The notes under the pieces: model-generated
Told to the model about the DNA's origin: nothing
Databases searched by the model: none
Seen by the model: the letters and a program-made list of their open reading frames with translations, nothing else
Part shown: piece by piece, positions 62,551 to 64,000 of the stretch
Numbering within the stretch: the first letter of the stretch is position 1
Layout: each line of letters opens with the position of its first letter
Source: Metarhizobium sp964253915
GTDB taxonomy: Bacteria; Pseudomonadota; Alphaproteobacteria; Rhizobiales; Rhizobiaceae
Assembly: GCF_964253915.1 (NCBI RefSeq)
Contig: NZ_CAXUSG020000009.1
Span: 1-64,000 of the forward strand
Length of the DNA: 64,000 nucleotides
Direction of reading: 5' to 3'
Position numbers and translations under genes: made by a program

Positions 62551-63510
62551 ATGGAATCACATCTTGTCCCCTTTTCAGATGTCGTGCTGCGTCCGCCAAA
62601 ATTGAAGGCGGGCGACAGGGTTCGTTTCGTTTCCCCGGCAAGCACGCCGGATCGCGATGCGGTGATGCGCGCGGCAGCCGTCCTTGAAGGCTGGGGGCTG
62701 ATCGTCGATTTCGGGCCGCACGCCTTTCACAAGCTGGGTTACCTCGCCGGTACCGACGATGAGCGGCTTTCCGACCTCAACGATGCCTTTCGCGATCCGC
62801 AGGTGCGGGCGGTTTTTGCCACGCGCGGCGGCAAGGGGTCCTATCGTATCGCCGACGGCATCGATTTCGAGGCTGTGCGGCGCGACCCGAAACCGCTCGT
62901 CGGCTTCAGCGATATCACCATCCTGCACCTGGCTTTGTGGAAACATTGCCGCCTTGTGTGCATCGCCGGCGGCCTGATGGGCGACAGCCTCGGCGGCCCG
63001 CCCGGAGAGACAAACAGTGCGCTGCTCAAACGCTTGTTGATGAACGACGACGATATCGTGCTCGACGCGCGCCCGGAGGAGGCGACCAGTGCGCTCACCA
63101 CGCATGGGATGGCGCGTGGCCGGCTGATCGGCGGCAATCTGGAACTCGTCGCCACGGCGGCGGGATGGGCGCTGCCGGATCTGCGCGGTGCCATCCTCGT
63201 GCTCGAGGCGATCAGCCTGCATCGCGGCCAGGTGGACCGCAATCTGACGATGCTGCGAAAGGCGGGCCATCTCGACGGCCTGGCCGGTGTCGCAGTCGGC
63301 CAGTTCACCGGCTTCGACCTGAAATTGCGACCTAATGTCATCGATATCCTGCGCGATCACCTGCGCTGGCTCGACGTACCGATCCTCGGTGGTTTGCCGG
63401 TCGGCCATGGCGAGCGGGCCATGAGCATCCCGCATGGCGCCATGGCGGCGCTGGACACATCGGCGCGGACGCTGACTATCTTCGGTCGCGAGAGCGAGGC
63501 GGGAAGTTGA
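62551..63510 (+). CDS. LD-carboxypeptidase (peptidase S66 family)
   Basis: About 319 aa. The nucleophile elbow is ATRGGKGSYRIADGID, with Ser at about residue 97; the acid and His of the triad appear as LVLEAISLH and GLPVGHGERA. S66 enzymes remove the terminal D-Ala from muropeptides in peptidoglycan recycling, or process microcin-like peptides. The start is unsure: ATG 62551 has GGGGG directly adjacent but no proper spacing, and GTG 62485 is also open. Same strand as glpK, about 109 bp away. Confidence 0.85.
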   Translation: MESHLVPFSDVVLRPPKLKAGDRVRFVSPASTPDRDAVMRAAAVLEGWGLIVDFGPHAFHKLGYLAGTDDERLSDLNDAFRDPQVRAVFATRGGKGSYRIADGIDFEAVRRDPKPLVGFSDITILHLALWKHCRLVCIAGGLMGDSLGGPPGETNSALLKRLLMNDDDIVLDARPEEATSALTTHGMARGRLIGGNLELVATAAGWALPDLRGAILVLEAISLHRGQVDRNLTMLRKAGHLDGLAGVAVGQFTGFDLKLRPNVIDILRDHLRWLDVPILGGLPVGHGERAMSIPHGAMAALDTSARTLTIFGRESEAGS

Positions 63511-63637
63511 CGGTGGCGTGATTGCGCGTCTGGCCGTTCCGCACGTGACACTTCACGTGCAAAGCCAACCTCATGTCATTGAAAGAAAATGGCCATTCTG
63601 ATTTTTCGATCCGGCTGGCCTCGAAGCAAATAAGAGC

Positions 63638-63925
63638 TTATCGCGACTTCTTCAGCCAAGGCGACGGGCCATTCCAGAAGATCAGGTCGGCGCCGAGAAA
63701 ATCGCCGGAAAAACCGCGGAATTCATCCTTGGCGGCCGGCCTTTTGGCGAGGTGGCCGCGGTGGCCCGCCTGCGGTTCGCGCATCGCCATGGCCACCTGC
63801 TCAACCCCTTCGACATTGGATTCTGCAAGGCCCGGCACGATGTCCCTTGTCGTCGGCGCGGCAAAGGCGGCGGTGTTCAGGACAAACATCGCGACGGCGA
63901 TCGGCAGGGTCTTGGTCAGGTGCAT
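63638..63925 (-). CDS. Small exported hypothetical protein
   Basis: 95 aa. A signal peptide is visible (LTKTLPIAVAMFVLNTAAFA, cleavage after AFA). The mature 70 residues are Gly/Ala/charged with no Cys (HRGHLAKRPAAKDEF, LIFWNGPSPW). GAGAACG lies upstream of the ATG. Convergent with the LD-carboxypeptidase. Function unknown. Confidence 0.55.
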   Translation of the reverse strand: MHLTKTLPIAVAMFVLNTAAFAAPTTRDIVPGLAESNVEGVEQVAMAMREPQAGHRGHLAKRPAAKDEFRGFSGDFLGADLIFWNGPSPWLKKSR

Positions 63926-64000
63926 CGGTTCGTTCTCGGCAGGTCATGTGGGCCGGCGCATGCCGGTGGCGACCATGTGGGGGAGGAAAGGGGCGGTTCC

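Overview
The window looks like a chromosomal or large-replicon segment of an alphaproteobacterium, most likely of the Rhizobiaceae (Rhizobium/Agrobacterium/Sinorhizobium/Shinella type). The support is indirect: high-GC codon use, the rhizobial gene neighbourhoods (puuE-uraD-alc-allA-uraH, xdhABC with guaD and puuD, bdhA, a non-pyrrolysine MttB, the ATP-grasp/alpha-E/transglutaminase trio) and short palindromic intergenic repeats typical of this family. No rRNA, tRNA or CRISPR array was recognised.

Region 1 (1-20.4 kb) is accessory DNA. It opens with the edge of an integrated element: a partial AlpA-like regulator, an unknown 321-aa protein and a P4-type tyrosine integrase. Beyond it lies a run of small regulator-plus-effector units, most of them divergent: LysR with a DMT exporter and a VOC protein, HxlR with an MFS pump, CGNR with an alpha/beta hydrolase, CGNR in tandem with a cyclase, TetR with a DHA2 pump, LysR with a cysteine hydrolase, and LysR with AzoR and an SMR pump. 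Several have clear dyads in the shared promoter. Between them lie decayed genes: two LysR remnants, an MFS remnant, an AhpD-like remnant and a deleted copper ATPase. This reads as a xenobiotic/detoxification patchwork under active turnover.

Region 2 (20.4-27 kb) holds the least familiar genes: an orphan 198-aa protein, then a tightly packed five-gene set (membrane protein with a possible permuted papain-like domain, MFS transporter, STAS protein, two tandem LuxR-type regulators) preceded by a perfect 8-bp-arm dyad, then a rhizobial repeat cluster and another orphan protein.

Region 3 (27-41 kb) is more core-like: the transglutaminase/alpha-E/circularly permuted ATP-grasp operon (predicted peptide-ligation chemistry of unknown product), an EamA exporter, an RhlE-type helicase with a strong terminator, an MttB-family methyltransferase divergent from a large multi-PAS hybrid histidine kinase, and a divergent MnmD / FAD-oxidoreductase pair that looks like a split MnmC.

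Region 4 (41.3-60.7 kb) encodes a nearly complete purine catabolic route. GuaD makes xanthine from guanine, XdhABC oxidises xanthine to urate, and PuuD oxidises urate using a cytochrome c tail. UraH and UraD give allantoin, PuuE opens it to allantoate, Alc gives ureidoglycolate and AllA releases glyoxylate and urea. A HEPN/MNT toxin-antitoxin pair sits inside the ureide operon, between alc and allA. An alpha-hydroxyacid dehydrogenase, a DUF1045 protein, a metallophosphatase, an EAL protein, a GcvA-like LysR and bdhA are interleaved. The window ends with glpK, an LD-carboxypeptidase and a small secreted protein.
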